A stretch of 64,000 nt of DNA from Lacinutrix sp. 5H-3-7-4 (lineage in GTDB: Bacteria; Bacteroidota; Bacteroidia; Flavobacteriales; Flavobacteriaceae). This document shows positions 25,089 to 34,292 of this stretch, in pieces. The translations under genes and the position numbers were made by a program. Location: the NCBI RefSeq assembly GCF_000211855.2, contig NC_015638.1, forward strand, positions 1,116,001-1,180,000, in the 5' to 3' direction. The number at the start of each line of letters is the position of its first letter. Within the stretch, counting starts at the first letter, position 1. The notes beneath the pieces were generated by a model. That model ran no database searches and was not told where the DNA came from. It saw nothing but the letters and a program-made list of their open reading frames with translations.

Positions 25089-25937
25089 GTGACTAAAAAA
25101 CCATTTCAAACTATAGGAATAGGCATAGCCTTTTCTCCAAACCTTAAAGCAAATTTATATGAAGCCGCACGACTAGCACTTTATTTTGATTGTAAATTGG
25201 TTATTATTCATGTTGGAAATGAATCTGAAGATAAAATAAAAACCCTAAAAAGTATTCTAAACACGTTTAAAAACGACCATTTAGATTATGAGGTAATTTT
25301 TAAAACAGGTAATCCTGTTGAAGTTATTTTAAGAGCTTCAATAGAAAAAGAAATAGACCTTCTAGTTATTGGTGCTGCTAAAAAAGAAAAGTTTTTAACT
25401 TATTATGTAGGCTCCATAGCTAGAAAAATTACGCGTCAAGCAAAATGTTCCTTATTATTATTAATTAATCCTTCAATAGAAAGATTACCTTGTCAACACA
25501 TAGTGGTTAATGGTTTAGAAGACCCAAAAACCGAACAAACTATTGCTACAGCTTTTTATGTGGGTTCAAAATTAAATTCTGAAAAAATAACGGTAGTTGA
25601 AGAAATTAAACAAAATGAAATTTCTGTAAAGGTTGATGATGATAAAACACTTAGAAAAACTCAAATTGTAAAAGAAAGACTTAGAAACCGTGAGCGATCA
25701 AGAATAAACAATATCATTGAAAATATACCAAAAGCCTTTACTAAAAATATTGTAATAAAATCACAACCAATATTTGGTACTCAAGGTTATTCTATTGGGC
25801 ATTACGCACAAATTGCAAGAGCAGATTTATTGGTGATGAATGCACCAACAAAAATGACCTTTTGGGATCGTTTATTTCCTCATGATATAGAACACATTTT
25901 AACCGAATTACCAACCGATGTTTTAATTATTCAATGA
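25089..25937 (+). CDS. universal stress protein, two Usp domains
   Basis: A 282-aa cytosolic protein with two UspA-like modules, starting with GTG. The first (about 1-130) runs from TIGIGIAFSPNLKANLYEAARLAL to LLVIGAAKKEKFLTYYVGSIARKI, with a loose version of the ATP-binding GxxG-x9-G(S/T) loop. The second (about 140-282) is more diverged and ends LLVMNAPTKMTFWDRLFPHDIEHILTELPTDVLII. Its stop overlaps the SulP start (ATGA at 25934-25937), so the two are translationally coupled. The coupling suggests that it senses ATP or stress and acts on the transporter, as Usp domains do on some other carriers; this is inference. Confidence 0.85.
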   Translation: MTKKPFQTIGIGIAFSPNLKANLYEAARLALYFDCKLVIIHVGNESEDKIKTLKSILNTFKNDHLDYEVIFKTGNPVEVILRASIEKEIDLLVIGAAKKEKFLTYYVGSIARKITRQAKCSLLLLINPSIERLPCQHIVVNGLEDPKTEQTIATAFYVGSKLNSEKITVVEEIKQNEISVKVDDDKTLRKTQIVKERLRNRERSRINNIIENIPKAFTKNIVIKSQPIFGTQGYSIGHYAQIARADLLVMNAPTKMTFWDRLFPHDIEHILTELPTDVLIIQ

Positions 25938-28120
25938 GACCAAAAAAGAATAACATAAAAACATTTTTTAAAGCATTACCAAAAAATATATTTTCTGGTT
26001 TTGTAGTAAGTTTAATTGCTTTGCCTTTAGGTTTAGGTTTAGCAATGGCTAGTGATGCGCCACCAATTGCAGGTGTTATAGCAGCTGTTATTGGTGGTGT
26101 TTTGGTCTCTATTTTAGGAGGAAGCAACGTTACAATTGCTGGACCAGGAAATGGTTTAGTTGGTGTACTTTTAGTTGCTATTACAACCTTGGGTTTAGAA
26201 AGTGCTTATGCCGCAATAATTTGTTCTGGAATATTACTTTTAATACTAGGTTTTTTGCGATTAGGAAAACTAGCAGATTTCTTTCCTTCTTCTGCAATAC
26301 AAGGTATGCTAGCTGCAATTGGGCTAATTATTTTAGGAAAACAGTTTCATATCATGCTTGCACATCGCATTAAACGAGAAGATACAATAGAATACTTATT
26401 AGAAATTCCTTTTACTATAAACGATGCTGTACATTATGATAATACAGGACTTATTTACGCTGCCATAGCTGGTATTATAAGCTTTATTATAATGATATTT
26501 TATTCAAAAATTAGAAATAAATACCTACAACTTATTCCTGCTCCAATGTGGATTGTTATTCTATCTATCGCCTTTAGTTATTATTTTGAGTTGGTAGCAC
26601 ATGAAAACAATCCTATTGCGATAGAGTATATGATTTCTGGAATTCCAGAGTTTTCTCAAATTATAGAACAATTACCTACAGTAAATTTTAGTAAAATTAC
26701 AACACTGCCATTTTGGTCTAGTGTTTTAGCACTTACTCTAATTGCTAGCATAGAATCGCTTTTAAGTATAAACGCTGTAGATAAATTAGATCCCGAAAAA
26801 CGTCGTAGTAACGTAAATAGAGATTTAAAAGCACTTGGCCTAGCAACAATTGGAAGTGGATTTTTAGGCGGTTTAAATGTAGTAACTGTAATTGCAAGAA
26901 GCTCTGTAAATGTAAATAATGGTGGTAGTAACCGTTCGTCAAACTTTTTTCATGCTACTTTTTTAATCATTTTTATAGTACTGTTTAGTTCGCAATTACA
27001 ACGTATTCCTTTACCCGCATTAATGGCTATTTTGGTTTACACAGGTTACAAATTAGCATCTCCAGAGAATATTAGAAAAATTTTTAAAATAGGTAAAGAA
27101 CAGCTTATTATTTTTTTTGTAACCTTACTTGTAACACTTAAAGTTGGTTTAATTTCTGGTATAGCTTCTGGTGTAATTGTTACGTTTATTATTCACGTAG
27201 CTATAAATAAGAGTATTTCTCTTTTTGCTAGAAACCTTATGAAACCAAATGTTTTAATGTTTCAAGAAGAAGGTAACTATTACGTAAGCGTAAAACATTT
27301 TTGCAGTTTTTTAAATTTTTATAAGCTAAAAGAAAAACTAGATGCTGTTCCAGAAACACAAGATGTAATTTTAGATTTCTCTTTATGTAAGTTTGTTGAT
27401 CACACAGTAATGGAAAATTTAAATAATTACCAAGAAGTATTTAAAAAACGTGGTGGACATTTTGAAGTTCTAGGTTTAGATTTACACGATACAGACTCTA
27501 AACATCCATTTGCATTAAGGCGATTATTACCAGTACCAAATGTTATTAAAAAAAGTTTAACACGCCGCCAGACAACTATAGAAGAATTTGCTCTAGATTA
27601 TAAACTAAATTATACATCAATAAAAGAAAGAGAAACGCATTTTTTAGACAACTTTTTGTTTTTTAAAACAAAAAAAATAAACTACATCTATAACCAGTTA
27701 TCAAATAAAAATGAAACGCTAAATGTTTTTGATATAGAATTTTCTGAAGGTGAGTTTATTGCAAAAGAAGTGTTACGCTCTACAATGCTTCATATTAAAT
27801 TAGAAAAAAACATTCCAGAATTTACATTAGATCGCGAAGGTTTTTTAGAAAAAATATATGCTTTTGCCGGTTTTAAAGATATTCCTATAGAGAATCACAC
27901 AGATTTTTCTAATCGTTTTTATCTATTAGGTGAAGATACTCGAGCAATTCAAAACTTTTTTACAGATGAAATTACACATTTTTTTGAAAGTAATCCATAC
28001 TACCATGTAGAATCTAATGGAAATAATTTACTAATATTTGGTCGAGAACGAATAGCAAGTATTAAAGAAATAAAAGCACTTTACGATTTTGGAAAACGCT
28101 TGCAAAAAGTGGTTTCTTAA
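25934..28120 (+). CDS. SulP-family anion transporter with STAS domain and extra C-terminal domain
   Basis: A 728-aa inner-membrane anion carrier. The SulP membrane domain (about 15-430) shows LPLGLGLAMASDAPPIAGVIAAVIGG, GSNVTIAGPGNGLVGVLL and the family signature near IESLLSINAVDKLDPEKRRSN. A STAS domain follows (about 445-540; DVILDFSLCKFVDHTVMENL). About 180 more residues then form an extra domain I cannot name (ERETHFLDNFLFF ... RFYLLGEDTRAIQNFF). SulP members carry sulfate, bicarbonate or other anions. A neighbouring Na+/H+ antiporter fits a Na+-bicarbonate symporter like BicA, but the substrate is not proven. It is coupled to the Usp gene by a 4-base overlap. Confidence 0.9.
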   Translation: MRPKKNNIKTFFKALPKNIFSGFVVSLIALPLGLGLAMASDAPPIAGVIAAVIGGVLVSILGGSNVTIAGPGNGLVGVLLVAITTLGLESAYAAIICSGILLLILGFLRLGKLADFFPSSAIQGMLAAIGLIILGKQFHIMLAHRIKREDTIEYLLEIPFTINDAVHYDNTGLIYAAIAGIISFIIMIFYSKIRNKYLQLIPAPMWIVILSIAFSYYFELVAHENNPIAIEYMISGIPEFSQIIEQLPTVNFSKITTLPFWSSVLALTLIASIESLLSINAVDKLDPEKRRSNVNRDLKALGLATIGSGFLGGLNVVTVIARSSVNVNNGGSNRSSNFFHATFLIIFIVLFSSQLQRIPLPALMAILVYTGYKLASPENIRKIFKIGKEQLIIFFVTLLVTLKVGLISGIASGVIVTFIIHVAINKSISLFARNLMKPNVLMFQEEGNYYVSVKHFCSFLNFYKLKEKLDAVPETQDVILDFSLCKFVDHTVMENLNNYQEVFKKRGGHFEVLGLDLHDTDSKHPFALRRLLPVPNVIKKSLTRRQTTIEEFALDYKLNYTSIKERETHFLDNFLFFKTKKINYIYNQLSNKNETLNVFDIEFSEGEFIAKEVLRSTMLHIKLEKNIPEFTLDREGFLEKIYAFAGFKDIPIENHTDFSNRFYLLGEDTRAIQNFFTDEITHFFESNPYYHVESNGNNLLIFGRERIASIKEIKALYDFGKRLQKVVS

Positions 28121-28171
28121 TAAAAACTTAACGTTTACCTTCAATCCTTACATTTTTCATAATTTGCAGCT

Positions 28172-29041
28172 ATGAAATTATATCCTATAAACGCAGGTAA
28201 TTTTAAACTCGATGGTGGTGCAATGTTTGGCGTTGTACCTAAGTCTTTATGGACAAGAACCAATCCTGCAGATTCCAATAACATGATAGATATTGCTGCG
28301 CGATGCCTATTAATTGAAGATGGTAATCGTCTAATATTAATAGACACAGGAATGGGCAACAAACAAAGTGAAAAGTTTTTTGGTTACTATCATCTTTGGG
28401 GAAACGATTCTATAGATAAATCTTTAGCAAAATATGGATTTCATCGTGATGATATTACAGATGTTTTTATGACTCATCTACATTTTGATCACTGTGGAGG
28501 TTCTATACAATACAATAAAGACAGAACACTTTTAGAACCTGCTTTTAAAAATGCACATTTTTGGAGTAATCAAAATCACTGGCAGTGGGCAACACAACCT
28601 AATCGCAGAGAAGTCGCATCGTTTTTAAAAGAAAATATTCTACCAATGGAAGAAAGTGGCCATTTAAAGTTTACTAAACTCCCAGAAAATCAAGAAGATA
28701 TTTTAAAAAAATCGGCATTAGGATTCGATATTTTTTTTGCTAATGGACATACCGAAAAACAAATGATTCCAATGATTAATTACAAAGGAAAAACCATTTG
28801 TTTTATGGCAGATTTATTACCAACAGTTGGTCATTTACCAATACCATTTGTAATGGGTTACGATACTAGACCATTACTTACATTAGATGAAAAAGAAAAA
28901 TTCCTCAATTTAGCCGCAGATAATAATTATTACTTATTTTTGGAGCACGATGCACATAATGAACTTATTACAGTGCAGCATACAGACAAAGGCGTGCGAC
29001 TAAAAGAAACTTACACAAGCAACGATATTTTTAACCTATAA
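28172..29041 (+). CDS. MBL-fold metallo-hydrolase
   Basis: A 289-aa cytosolic hydrolase with the metallo-beta-lactamase fold. The zinc motif THLHFDHCGG supplies His102, His104, Asp106 and His107. LILIDTGMGN precedes it, and the later ligands are probably His in NGHTEKQM, Asp in CFMADLLPT and His in LFLEHDAHNE. The arrangement is that of the lactonase/quorum-quencher-like branch, which is very broad; the substrate cannot be told. There is no signal peptide. It is 23 bases ahead of the S8 protease gene, so a shared transcript is possible. Confidence 0.9.
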   Translation: MKLYPINAGNFKLDGGAMFGVVPKSLWTRTNPADSNNMIDIAARCLLIEDGNRLILIDTGMGNKQSEKFFGYYHLWGNDSIDKSLAKYGFHRDDITDVFMTHLHFDHCGGSIQYNKDRTLLEPAFKNAHFWSNQNHWQWATQPNRREVASFLKENILPMEESGHLKFTKLPENQEDILKKSALGFDIFFANGHTEKQMIPMINYKGKTICFMADLLPTVGHLPIPFVMGYDTRPLLTLDEKEKFLNLAADNNYYLFLEHDAHNELITVQHTDKGVRLKETYTSNDIFNL

Positions 29042-29064
29042 TAAACAAACTAAATATTTTACAA

Positions 29065-30684
29065 ATGAAATTAATAAATAAAACTGTATTATTCTCAGTA
29101 TTTTCTGCTGCTATACTTTCTAGTTGTGGCGGTGGCGCTCCAATTATTTCAACGCCAATTGAAAATATAGATACAACACCAATTAAAGAAGCTGCTTTAA
29201 CAGAAGCCGAAGCTCAAAATTGGGGACACTTAGATCTAGTAAAAGATACTATTCCAGGTATGAGTGTAGATAAAGCTTACGCTGAAATTATAAAAGGTAA
29301 CAAAGGACAAAAAATAATAGTAGCAGTTATAGATTCTGGTATTGATATTGAGCACGAAGATTTAGATGGTGTACTTTGGACAAATAAAGGAGAAATTGCA
29401 GGAAATGGAATTGATGATGACAAAAATGGATATGTAGACGATATTCATGGATGGAACTTTTTAGGGGATGCATACGATGAGCAATTAGAATACATTCGTT
29501 TAGTAGCTAGTGGTAACACAACAGCTCCTAGATACGATGAGGCTAAAGCTAAATACGATGCAGATTATAACAATGCACTTTCAGGAAAGGAACGTTACGA
29601 AGGTATTTATAATAGAGTAAATACAGCACACCAAACTTTAGTTAAACATTTTAATAAAGAAGATTATACTTCAAAAGAAGTTAATGCTATTACTGTTGAA
29701 AATGCAGAGTCAGATTTAGGTAAAGCTGTAGAAACAGCTAAATTTATGTATGCAAACGGAATGTCTTCTTTACAAGCTGGTTTAAAACAAGTAAAAGGAG
29801 GAGTTGATTATTTTTCAGATCAAGTAAATTTTAACCTAAATAAAGATTTTAAAGGAAGAACTACAGGAGATAATCCAGACGATTTTAATGACAAACCAGG
29901 TTATGGTAATGCTAATGTAATGCCAGTAAAAAAATCTGAAAGTCATGGAACTCACGTTGCTGGAATTATTGCTGCCGAGCGTAATAATGGTTTAGGAGCA
30001 AATGGTGTTGCTAATAATGTTGAAATTATGAGTATTCGTGCAGTACCTAATGGTGATGAGTATGATAAAGATGTTGCAAAAGCAATACGCTATGCTGTAG
30101 ATAATGGTGCAAAAGTAATTAATGGAAGTTTTGGTAAAAGCTTTTCTCCTCATGCTGATTGGGTAAGAGATGCTATTAAATATGCAAGTGATAATAATGT
30201 AATATTTGTTCACGCAGCAGGAAACTCAAGTGAAGATGTAGATACAGCTCCTAACTTTCCAGACGATAATGTAGATTATGTAGAAGTTGGTAACACATAC
30301 ATACGTGTTGGTGCATTAGCGCCTAGCTATGGTACAAAAATGGTAGCTAATTTTTCTAATTATGGTAAGAAAAACGTAGATGTTTTTGCTCCAGGTGCAA
30401 AAATATACTCTACTACACCAGAAAACGAGTACGATACTAAAGGTGGTACATCTATGGCTGCTCCTGCAGTTGCTGGCGTTGCTGCATTAGTTTGGTCTCA
30501 ATCTCCAAAATTAACAGCTGCACAAGTAAAACAAATTATTTTAGATTCTGGATTAGCAGTAAATACTAAGGTAATTGTTGGTGGTAACGGTGAAGATATT
30601 AGAGATTTTGGTAGTTTAACTAAATCTGGTAAAATGGTTAATGCTTACAATGCATTAATTATGGCAGCTCAGTTGTCTAAGTAA
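29065..30684 (+). CDS. S8 (subtilisin) family lipoprotein protease
   Basis: A 539-aa surface or periplasmic serine protease. The N-terminus carries a lipoprotein signal with lipobox LSSC, lipidated at Cys21. The catalytic Asp90 is in VAVIDSGIDIEHED, His294 in ESHGTHVAGI and Ser463 in GGTSMAAPAVAGV. The oxyanion Asn lies in VHAAGNSS. About 200 residues separate Asp and His, far more than the 30-40 of simple subtilisins. The insert (about 110-280) is rich in Lys, Asn and Asp and may form a helical domain. The enzyme ends soon after the Ser motif without a T9SS tail, as expected for a lipoprotein. A bidirectional-looking terminator follows. Confidence 0.95.
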   Translation: MKLINKTVLFSVFSAAILSSCGGGAPIISTPIENIDTTPIKEAALTEAEAQNWGHLDLVKDTIPGMSVDKAYAEIIKGNKGQKIIVAVIDSGIDIEHEDLDGVLWTNKGEIAGNGIDDDKNGYVDDIHGWNFLGDAYDEQLEYIRLVASGNTTAPRYDEAKAKYDADYNNALSGKERYEGIYNRVNTAHQTLVKHFNKEDYTSKEVNAITVENAESDLGKAVETAKFMYANGMSSLQAGLKQVKGGVDYFSDQVNFNLNKDFKGRTTGDNPDDFNDKPGYGNANVMPVKKSESHGTHVAGIIAAERNNGLGANGVANNVEIMSIRAVPNGDEYDKDVAKAIRYAVDNGAKVINGSFGKSFSPHADWVRDAIKYASDNNVIFVHAAGNSSEDVDTAPNFPDDNVDYVEVGNTYIRVGALAPSYGTKMVANFSNYGKKNVDVFAPGAKIYSTTPENEYDTKGGTSMAAPAVAGVAALVWSQSPKLTAAQVKQIILDSGLAVNTKVIVGGNGEDIRDFGSLTKSGKMVNAYNALIMAAQLSK

Positions 30685-30695
30685 TTATACAAACC

Positions 30696-30734
30696 AAAAA
30701 AGCCTCAGTGATTTAAAATTACTGAGGCTTTTTT
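30696..30734 (+). terminator. terminator after the S8 protease gene
   Basis: A stem of 14 bp (30696-30709 with 30721-30734), extended by weaker pairs through GATT/AATT, is followed by a T run. It lies 11 bases after the S8 stop and before the M1 gene, which therefore starts a new transcript. Confidence 0.87.
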
Positions 30735-30750
30735 CTTTAAAATAAATAGT

Positions 30751-32601
30751 ATGAAAAAAGGTTTTTTTTTAAGTGTTGCAACTTCTTTATTTTTAATGGG
30801 TTGTGGCACTACAAAAAGTGTTTCTAACACTGCATCCACATCGCAAAACAGTCCAATGGCTGTAACTGCATCTTCAGCAAAATCTACCTATTGGCAACAA
30901 CATGTAGACTATAAAATGGAAATTGATATGGATGTTAATAATTACCAATATCAAGGTAAACAAACACTAGTATACACAAATAACTCTCCAGATGTATTAA
31001 ATAAAGTATTCTACCATTTATACTTTAATGCTTTTCAACCAGGAAGTGAAATGGACGCCAGATTACAATCTATTAAAGATCCAGACGGAAGAATGATGGA
31101 AGAAGTAAATGGAGAAAAAGTAAGTAGAATAAGCAGTTTAAAACCTAACGAAATTGGTTACATAAAAGTTAATACTCTTAAACAAAACGGAAAAAATGTA
31201 AAACATGAAACCGTTGGAACAATTTTAGAAGTTACACTAAACAATCCAATTCAACCAGGAGAAAGTGTAACATTCAATATGGATTTTAACGCACAAGTAC
31301 CTGTACAAATTCGTCGTTCTGGTAGAAATAATAAAGAAGGTGTTGCATTATCAATGACGCAATGGTACCCAAAACTATCTGAGTATGATTTTGAAGGTTG
31401 GCATGCCTACCCATATATAGGAAGAGAATTTCATGGTGTTTGGGGAGATTTTGATTTAAAATTAACCATAGATAAAGATTATGTTGTTGGTGGTACGGGA
31501 TACCTTCAGCCAAATCCTAAAATAAAAGGAAACAAAAAAACGCTTCACTTTAAAGCTCCAAATGTTCATGATTTTACTTGGGCAGCAGATCCAGACTATA
31601 TTCATGATACAATGCAAGTCCCTAATGGACCAATGCTTCATTTTTACTATAAAAAAGATTTACCTGCAGAAAACTTACAATTCTGGAAAGATCTTCAGCC
31701 TAAAACAGTAGAAATGATGCAATATTTTAGTGAGCATATTGGTAAATATCCTTACGAGCAATACTCTGTTATTCAAGGTGGTGATGGCGGTATGGAATAT
31801 GCTATGTGTACTTTAATAACAGGTAAACGTAAATTTGGTAGCTTAATGGGTGTAACCGCGCATGAGTTAGCACATACTTGGTTTCAGTTTTTATTAGCTA
31901 CTAACGAAGGGAAACACGAATGGATGGACGAAGGTTTTACTAGTTACATAAGTGATCATGCAATGGATTATATAAACAAAAAAAATGCAGATAATCCTGC
32001 TGCAAGTGCATATAGAGGTTATACTTATTTAGCAACAAAAGAAGGCTTAGAAAAACCACAAACAACACATGCAGATCGTTACGAAACTAACACTGCTTAT
32101 GGCATTACAGCTTATAATAAAGGTTCGGTTTTCTTATCTCAATTAGGTTATGTTATTGGAGAAAATAATTTAAAACAAACTTTAAAACAGTATTTTAACG
32201 ATTGGGCTTTTAAACACCCAACACCAAACGATTTTATTCGCGTTGCCGAAAAAGTTTCTGGTTTAGAATTAGAATGGTATTTAACAGACTGGACACAAAC
32301 AACTAACACAATAGATTATGGTGTAAAATCTGTAAACGGAAACACTGTAACATTAGAACGTATTGGTTTAATGCCAATGCCTATAGACCTTGAAGTAACT
32401 TATATAGATGGAAGTACAGAGGCTATTTACATTCCATTAACCAGTATGCGTGGAGAAAAGCCAACAACGGCTACAACAATAAAAGATTGGGCTTGGGCAT
32501 ACCCAACCTATACTTTTGAAACCAAAAAAGCTGTAAAAACTGTACAAATAGATCCAAAAAATCTAATGGCAGATATAGATAAAACTAACAATAAAAACTA
32601 A
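30751..32601 (+). CDS. M1-family aminopeptidase-like lipoprotein
   Basis: A 616-aa zinc peptidase of the gluzincin M1 family. The signal MKKGFFLSVATSLFLMGCGTT has lipobox LMGC (Cys18), so the enzyme is membrane-anchored. The catalytic motif is HELAH at 371-375, followed 18 residues later by the third ligand Glu in MDEGFTSYIS. The exopeptidase motif appears as GGDGGMEYAM instead of the classic GAMEN, as in several Bacteroidota homologues as I recall. The N-terminal beta saddle spans about 50-260. It may trim peptides from surface proteolysis together with the nearby S8 and M12B/M36-like enzymes, which is inference. Confidence 0.93.
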   Translation: MKKGFFLSVATSLFLMGCGTTKSVSNTASTSQNSPMAVTASSAKSTYWQQHVDYKMEIDMDVNNYQYQGKQTLVYTNNSPDVLNKVFYHLYFNAFQPGSEMDARLQSIKDPDGRMMEEVNGEKVSRISSLKPNEIGYIKVNTLKQNGKNVKHETVGTILEVTLNNPIQPGESVTFNMDFNAQVPVQIRRSGRNNKEGVALSMTQWYPKLSEYDFEGWHAYPYIGREFHGVWGDFDLKLTIDKDYVVGGTGYLQPNPKIKGNKKTLHFKAPNVHDFTWAADPDYIHDTMQVPNGPMLHFYYKKDLPAENLQFWKDLQPKTVEMMQYFSEHIGKYPYEQYSVIQGGDGGMEYAMCTLITGKRKFGSLMGVTAHELAHTWFQFLLATNEGKHEWMDEGFTSYISDHAMDYINKKNADNPAASAYRGYTYLATKEGLEKPQTTHADRYETNTAYGITAYNKGSVFLSQLGYVIGENNLKQTLKQYFNDWAFKHPTPNDFIRVAEKVSGLELEWYLTDWTQTTNTIDYGVKSVNGNTVTLERIGLMPMPIDLEVTYIDGSTEAIYIPLTSMRGEKPTTATTIKDWAWAYPTYTFETKKAVKTVQIDPKNLMADIDKTNNKN

Positions 32602-32623
32602 AGTATAGTTTTATATTACATTT

Positions 32624-32653
32624 AAACGGTGGCCTTGTGCTACCGTTTTTTTT
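32624..32653 (+). terminator. terminator after the M1 gene
   Basis: AAACGGTGG (32624-32632) pairs with CTACCGTTT (32640-32648, one G-T wobble) around a 7-base loop, followed by eight T. It lies 23 bases after the M1 stop and argues against any upstream start for gltX. Confidence 0.8.
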
Positions 32654-32668
32654 ATACTACAATTTATT

Positions 32669-32699
32669 TTGGGCTTCCCACTACTCTGCTCTATCTTTG
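32669..32699 (+). promoter_or_regulatory. gltX promoter with both -33 and -7 elements
   Basis: TTG (32669-32671) and TATCTTTG (32692-32699) are separated by 20 bases, an excellent match to the Bacteroidota consensus TTG-N19/20-TAnnTTTG. The predicted start is about 14 bases upstream of the gltX ATG. This is the clearest promoter in the window. Confidence 0.75.
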
Positions 32700-32718
32700 C
32701 AGTCTTAAACTTAAAAAA

Positions 32719-34227
32719 ATGTCAAAACAAGTTCGTGTGCGTTTTGCACCAAGTCCAACAGGACCTTTACATATAGGTGGTGTTCGTACTGCCCTATTTA
32801 ATTATCTATTTGCTAAAAAACATAACGGTACTTTTGTACTTAGAATAGAAGATACAGACCAAAACCGTTATGTTGAAGGTGCAGAACAATATATAATTGA
32901 TGCCTTGAACTGGTGCAATATTCCTTTTGATGAAGGACCAGGTAAAAACGAAAAATTTGGACCTTATAGACAAAGCGAACGCAAACATTTATATAAAGAT
33001 TATGCCGAGCAACTTATAGCTTCTGGTAATGCATATTATGCTTTTGATACTGCCCAAAGTTTAGATGCACACCGTAAAGATCACGAAGCTAATGGTAAAA
33101 CATTTATTTACAACTGGCATAACCGTTTAAAATTAGATAATTCTTTAGCGCTTTCTCAAGAAGAAGTACAAGCAAAATTAGATAATAGTGATGATTATGT
33201 TATCCGTTTTAAGTCTCCTCAAGACCAAACATTACATTTAAAAGATATTATTCGTGGAGATATAAAAATTGATACTAATATTTTAGATGATAAAGTATTA
33301 TTTAAAAGCGATGGTATGCCAACCTACCATTTAGCAAATATTGTAGACGACCATTTAATGGAAATCTCTCACGTTATTCGTGGTGAAGAATGGTTACCAT
33401 CTTTAGCATTACACATGCAATTATATACTGCTTTTGGTTGGGATGCTCCAGAATTTGCGCATTTACCATTAATTTTAAAACCTACTGGTAAAGGAAAATT
33501 AAGTAAACGTGATGGCGATAAATTAGGCTTTCCAGTATTTCCTTTAGAGTACACATCGCCAAATGGTGACGTTTCTAAAGGTTATAAAGAAGAAGGATAT
33601 TTTGCAGATGCTGTTATTAATTTCCTATCCTTTTTAGGTTGGAATCCTGGTACAGAACAAGAAATTTTTAGTTTACAAGAGCTTATTGAAGCTTTCGATT
33701 TAGACCGTGTGAATAAAGCAGGAGCGCGTTTTGATCCAGATAAAACAAAATGGTTTAACCACCATTACATGCAAGAACAAAATAACGATGAGTTAGCCGA
33801 AGCTTTTAAAAATAATCATGAGGCTTTAAAAGATATCGATGTTAATTACATTGCTATGGTTGTTAATTTAGTTAAAGAACGAGCAACGTTTGTAAACGAC
33901 TTTTGGGACTTAAGTAGCTTCTTCTTTGTAGCGCCAGAAAGCTTTGATGAAAAAGCATCTAAAAAAGCTTTTAAAGACGAAACCAAAGAACTTATGACAA
34001 GGCTTGTTTCAATTGTATCTAATATTGAAGATTTTGAAGTAGAAACACTTCAAAAAGAAATAAAAGGTTGGATTACTAAAAATGAAATTGGTTTTGGTAA
34101 AATAATGATGCCTTTACGTTTAGCTCTTGTTGGAGCTTTAAAAGGGCCAGACGTTTTTGATATTATGTATATGATTGGAAAAGCTGAAACAGTAAAACGT
34201 ATTGAAAAGGTCATTTCGGTTTTATAA
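32719..34227 (+). CDS. gltX: glutamyl-tRNA synthetase
   Basis: Class I synthetase that charges tRNA-Glu. The start at MSKQVRVRFAPSPTGPLHIGG puts the ATP-binding HIGH-type motif (LHIGG) in its usual place and follows a strong promoter. An upstream in-frame ATG at 32629 lies inside the previous terminator and is rejected. The second signature is KGKLSKRDGD, the KMSKS loop. FVLRIEDTDQNRYVEGAE and the anticodon-binding C-terminal helical part are present. 502 aa is typical. The separate glnS gene in the window shows that Gln-tRNA need not be made by transamidation, so a discriminating GltX is expected. Confidence 0.98.
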   Translation: MSKQVRVRFAPSPTGPLHIGGVRTALFNYLFAKKHNGTFVLRIEDTDQNRYVEGAEQYIIDALNWCNIPFDEGPGKNEKFGPYRQSERKHLYKDYAEQLIASGNAYYAFDTAQSLDAHRKDHEANGKTFIYNWHNRLKLDNSLALSQEEVQAKLDNSDDYVIRFKSPQDQTLHLKDIIRGDIKIDTNILDDKVLFKSDGMPTYHLANIVDDHLMEISHVIRGEEWLPSLALHMQLYTAFGWDAPEFAHLPLILKPTGKGKLSKRDGDKLGFPVFPLEYTSPNGDVSKGYKEEGYFADAVINFLSFLGWNPGTEQEIFSLQELIEAFDLDRVNKAGARFDPDKTKWFNHHYMQEQNNDELAEAFKNNHEALKDIDVNYIAMVVNLVKERATFVNDFWDLSSFFFVAPESFDEKASKKAFKDETKELMTRLVSIVSNIEDFEVETLQKEIKGWITKNEIGFGKIMMPLRLALVGALKGPDVFDIMYMIGKAETVKRIEKVISVL

Positions 34228-34246
34228 AACTAATATATATTAAAAC

Positions 34247-34275
34247 AAAAAGCGAGCTGTTTAGCTCGCTTTTTT
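34247..34275. terminator. bidirectional terminator
   Basis: A 12-bp stem (34247-34258 with 34263-34274), GC-rich at its tip with loop GTTT, has A and T flanks and separates the convergent gltX and thermolysin-like genes. Confidence 0.88.
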
Positions 34276-34292
34276 ATTCTTTATAAGCTGTT

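Noticed and set aside
32629-32718. Upstream extension of gltX to an earlier ATG
   Set aside because: The extension lies within the M1 terminator and the gltX promoter, and GluRS proteins begin near FAPSPTG.
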